From: Sitta carolinensis
Lineage: Eukaryota > Chordata > Aves > Passeriformes > Sittidae
NCBI GenBank assembly: GCA_032173965.1
Contig: JAVUNC010000004.1
Location: 25,769,001-25,833,000 of the forward strand
Direction of reading: 5' to 3'
Length of the DNA: 64,000 nt
Made by a program: the position numbers and the translations under genes. Below are positions 61,838 through 64,000 of the stretch, piece by piece. The notes beneath the pieces were generated by a model that made no database searches, was not told the origin of the DNA, and was given only the letters and a program-made list of their open reading frames with translations. Numbering within the stretch: position 1 is the first letter of the stretch; every line of letters begins with the position of its first letter.

Positions 61838-64000
61838 AAGTCAATGTGGGCAATGTGAGTTGGGTTTCCTTCTTTTCTTGCAATCAAGTTTGTCATTTAC
61901 AGCACATGAATATATATGAGGAAGTTCACAGGTATGAGTTGGATGTGCTTGGTTACATCTTCACGTTTTTCTTTGAAAACAAAGAGATAGAATTGCAAAT
62001 TTACTTTTTAAAAGGAAAGGTAAGACTTACCACAAAACTTTATTTGCAGTGGGTCGTAAGCACCTTAAATAGCAAAACTTTTCTTTGACTCTGGTAATGC
62101 TGTGGTGATTATTCTTTGACTCAATGAAACACTAAATTTGAACTGTAAAATATGCATATGAAATTTTGCTAGTCTGAGCACTTAAAATATAATTAATTTC
62201 ACAGAACCTTACCTAAGAACAGCCAAATAAATGACAACCTACATTTCATTTTAAAGTCTAACCATGCATCACTGAAGTACTTTATATGTCCTTATTTTTC
62301 TATCCTTTTTCAGTATTTTCAAATTTATTTCCTTTCTATATATAGATGGTCTCACACATACTGTTTTCAGTTAGTTGTCAACATTTTAGAATTAGTGCAA
62401 ATAATTAATGCATATTCAGGGAAGATGGGACTAGCAAAGGTCTAGTCCAGGGATATTATTCTTGACAGATGTCAAAAGTAACAATAGGATGCAAACCACT
62501 GAATATAATCGTTCTTAATATTTTCATAGTTTGAAGTCACTACAAAGGCTTTCACATATTTGTAACAAAGCACAAAAGCAGATGGACTGTCTGCAACCAT
62601 TTGCATAGTTGCAGATCTGTAATCCTTAATATGACAAAGCTTTGCTGACTTTCTTAGATAATTACATGTGGCTCAGATATACAAAGCTGTTTAGGACTGT
62701 AGCCTTTATTTTGATCCCTGTTCCCCACCAACTGCTAGAGGAACTAGAACCTAAATGTATCAGAGGACACATACAAGTTCTTGAAGGGTGATTTCAAAAG
62801 GTTTCTAGTAATTTGTCATAGTTCAGAAGTTCACTAAATTACTTTCAGAAAGCTTCTGAATACAACAAGGGGATAAAGAAAGAGGTATTTCTTTAACACA
62901 AAGTTCCTCTTTGCAGTCTGCAGCTGGCTTGGGTCAGCATAGTTGGGTTTATTCTTCCTGAAGCCTTGTGCAAGATTCCAGCCATGTGATCATGCTACAC
63001 AATGAAAAATTCCAGCTTGCTTCCCTTAACTGCAGACTACAGGGAAGGATGCACAGCCTTTTGTATACTCTGACCTTCAAGATTTCTGTATCACCATAAA
63101 AAATCTGTGTCCCTGAGGTCTTGCTCTCATACAAACTGAGAATACATTTGCTTTGAATGTACTCTGAAAATTGTGAACTGAGTGTACTTGATACAGTGCA
63201 GAATGCCTTTATTTTATTCTCCAGCACAGTGAATACCTTTGCCACAAAAATGACTAGTATCCAGTCTTTCACTAAACCTGAAAAGGGGAAGCTTCCCACT
63301 TAAATTGTAAGCTCTATTTCCTCAGCACTTAATTATTCTAATTTATTACTATCCTAAGTTTCTCCAGTACAGAAGCAACAGCTATGATTATCATCATGAC
63401 TGAACAAGGCTATTTAGTTCTTTTAGCTGAGAATCTGTTGTACTGAAATGACAGCATATTTTACAATGTGATGACACTATTACAGCTGAAAAAAACCCCC
63501 AAATAAACAACCCTGATGTCATAGATCATAATCAGTACTAGTAAGTCTTGATTATGCTTGATTCTGCAAGTGGAGTTCCTCACTATGGAAAACAAAGTTT
63601 TTGTGAAGAAATACTTGTTAAATGACATAGATTTTATCCTGGCAAAGTTTACCACTACTAGCAGAAAAAGATAAATGTCAGTAATAGCAGGTTATTTAAG
63701 TTTGTAAAAAATTCCTTTACCATTATGTTTAAGAAGTACCAACTTTTACAGAAGAAGCACATATACTCTGCCCTACTTTCCATCAAAAAAAAATTAGAGT
63801 TTTCTTTGTCCTGTTCTGTTCGTTGTTGTTCATGTTTTTCTGACATAAATAAAATTTGTTTCTGGTTTTGGTGTTTGTTGGTCTGTATGTGACTACTCCA
63901 TATAGATTTTTGCTGTTTAGCAAGGTGGATATCTCAAGGTACTGCAGGGATCTACTCCTTATCTGTCCATTATGTTTGAACTGGACAGTACATGTCTGCT
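61838..64000. other. Unique AT-rich DNA to the window end, no gene seen
   Basis: No exon, RNA gene or transposon is recognised. Frames of up to 116 codons (62,949-63,299, minus) show no known domain. Confidence 0.55.

Noticed and set aside
61669..62088. 139-codon plus-strand frame
   Set aside because: The first half is ERVL-like LTR (R/U5) and the rest is unique flank, so it cannot be one gene.
1..64000. Possibility of bacterial-type systems (operons, CRISPR, phage defence)
   Set aside because: The repeat content is avian, coding density is near zero, and no regularly spaced repeats or ribosome-binding patterns occur.

Overview
This window looks like vertebrate, almost certainly bird, nuclear DNA. 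It is AT-rich and I find no exon, splice-bounded reading frame, tRNA or rRNA in it. The evidence for a bird is the repeat content: many CR1 LINE fragments in both orientations, and solo long terminal repeats (LTRs) of avian endogenous retrovirus type, including three of the common avian ERVL-like family. The density of LTRs would fit a songbird, but I cannot fix the species. All open reading frames here are short (at most about 143 codons), and the longest ones lie inside CR1 or LTR sequence. I therefore call no protein-coding gene. The window is either a gene desert or part of a very long intron, and the sequence alone does not say which.

Layout. Positions 1-310 hold an antisense CR1 remnant. 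About 311-7,890 is unique AT-rich DNA. An ERVL-like LTR lies at about 7,891-8,422 and an older antisense LTR remnant at about 9,600-9,850. An old, diverged sense CR1 lies at about 13,670-14,295. A younger sense CR1 (about 15,205-16,295) is split by a 290-bp solo LTR (15,487-15,776) with a perfect 6-bp target duplication. A 619-bp solo LTR with a perfect 6-bp duplication lies at 19,076-19,694. After about 9.5 kb of unique sequence comes the most complete CR1 3' part (about 29,235-30,205), then further CR1 copies at about 31,753, 39,002 and 43,160. A second LTR of the 19-kb family is at about 44,450-44,972. A purine-only-like tract is at 49,687-49,897. A second ERVL-like LTR is at 52,909-53,481, a GC-richer LTR at about 56,198-56,984, and a third ERVL-like LTR at 61,449-61,837 in the opposite orientation. 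The remainder is unique AT-rich sequence with simple repeats.

Nothing here works together as a gene system. I found no operon, CRISPR array, cassette or new mobile system. The strongest observations are transposon archaeology (nested insertion, target duplications, same-family LTRs), a few oddly structured or oddly composed short stretches, and several homeodomain-motif-rich stretches that could be conserved non-coding elements. All family assignments come from remembered repeat consensus patterns and were not confirmed by a search.
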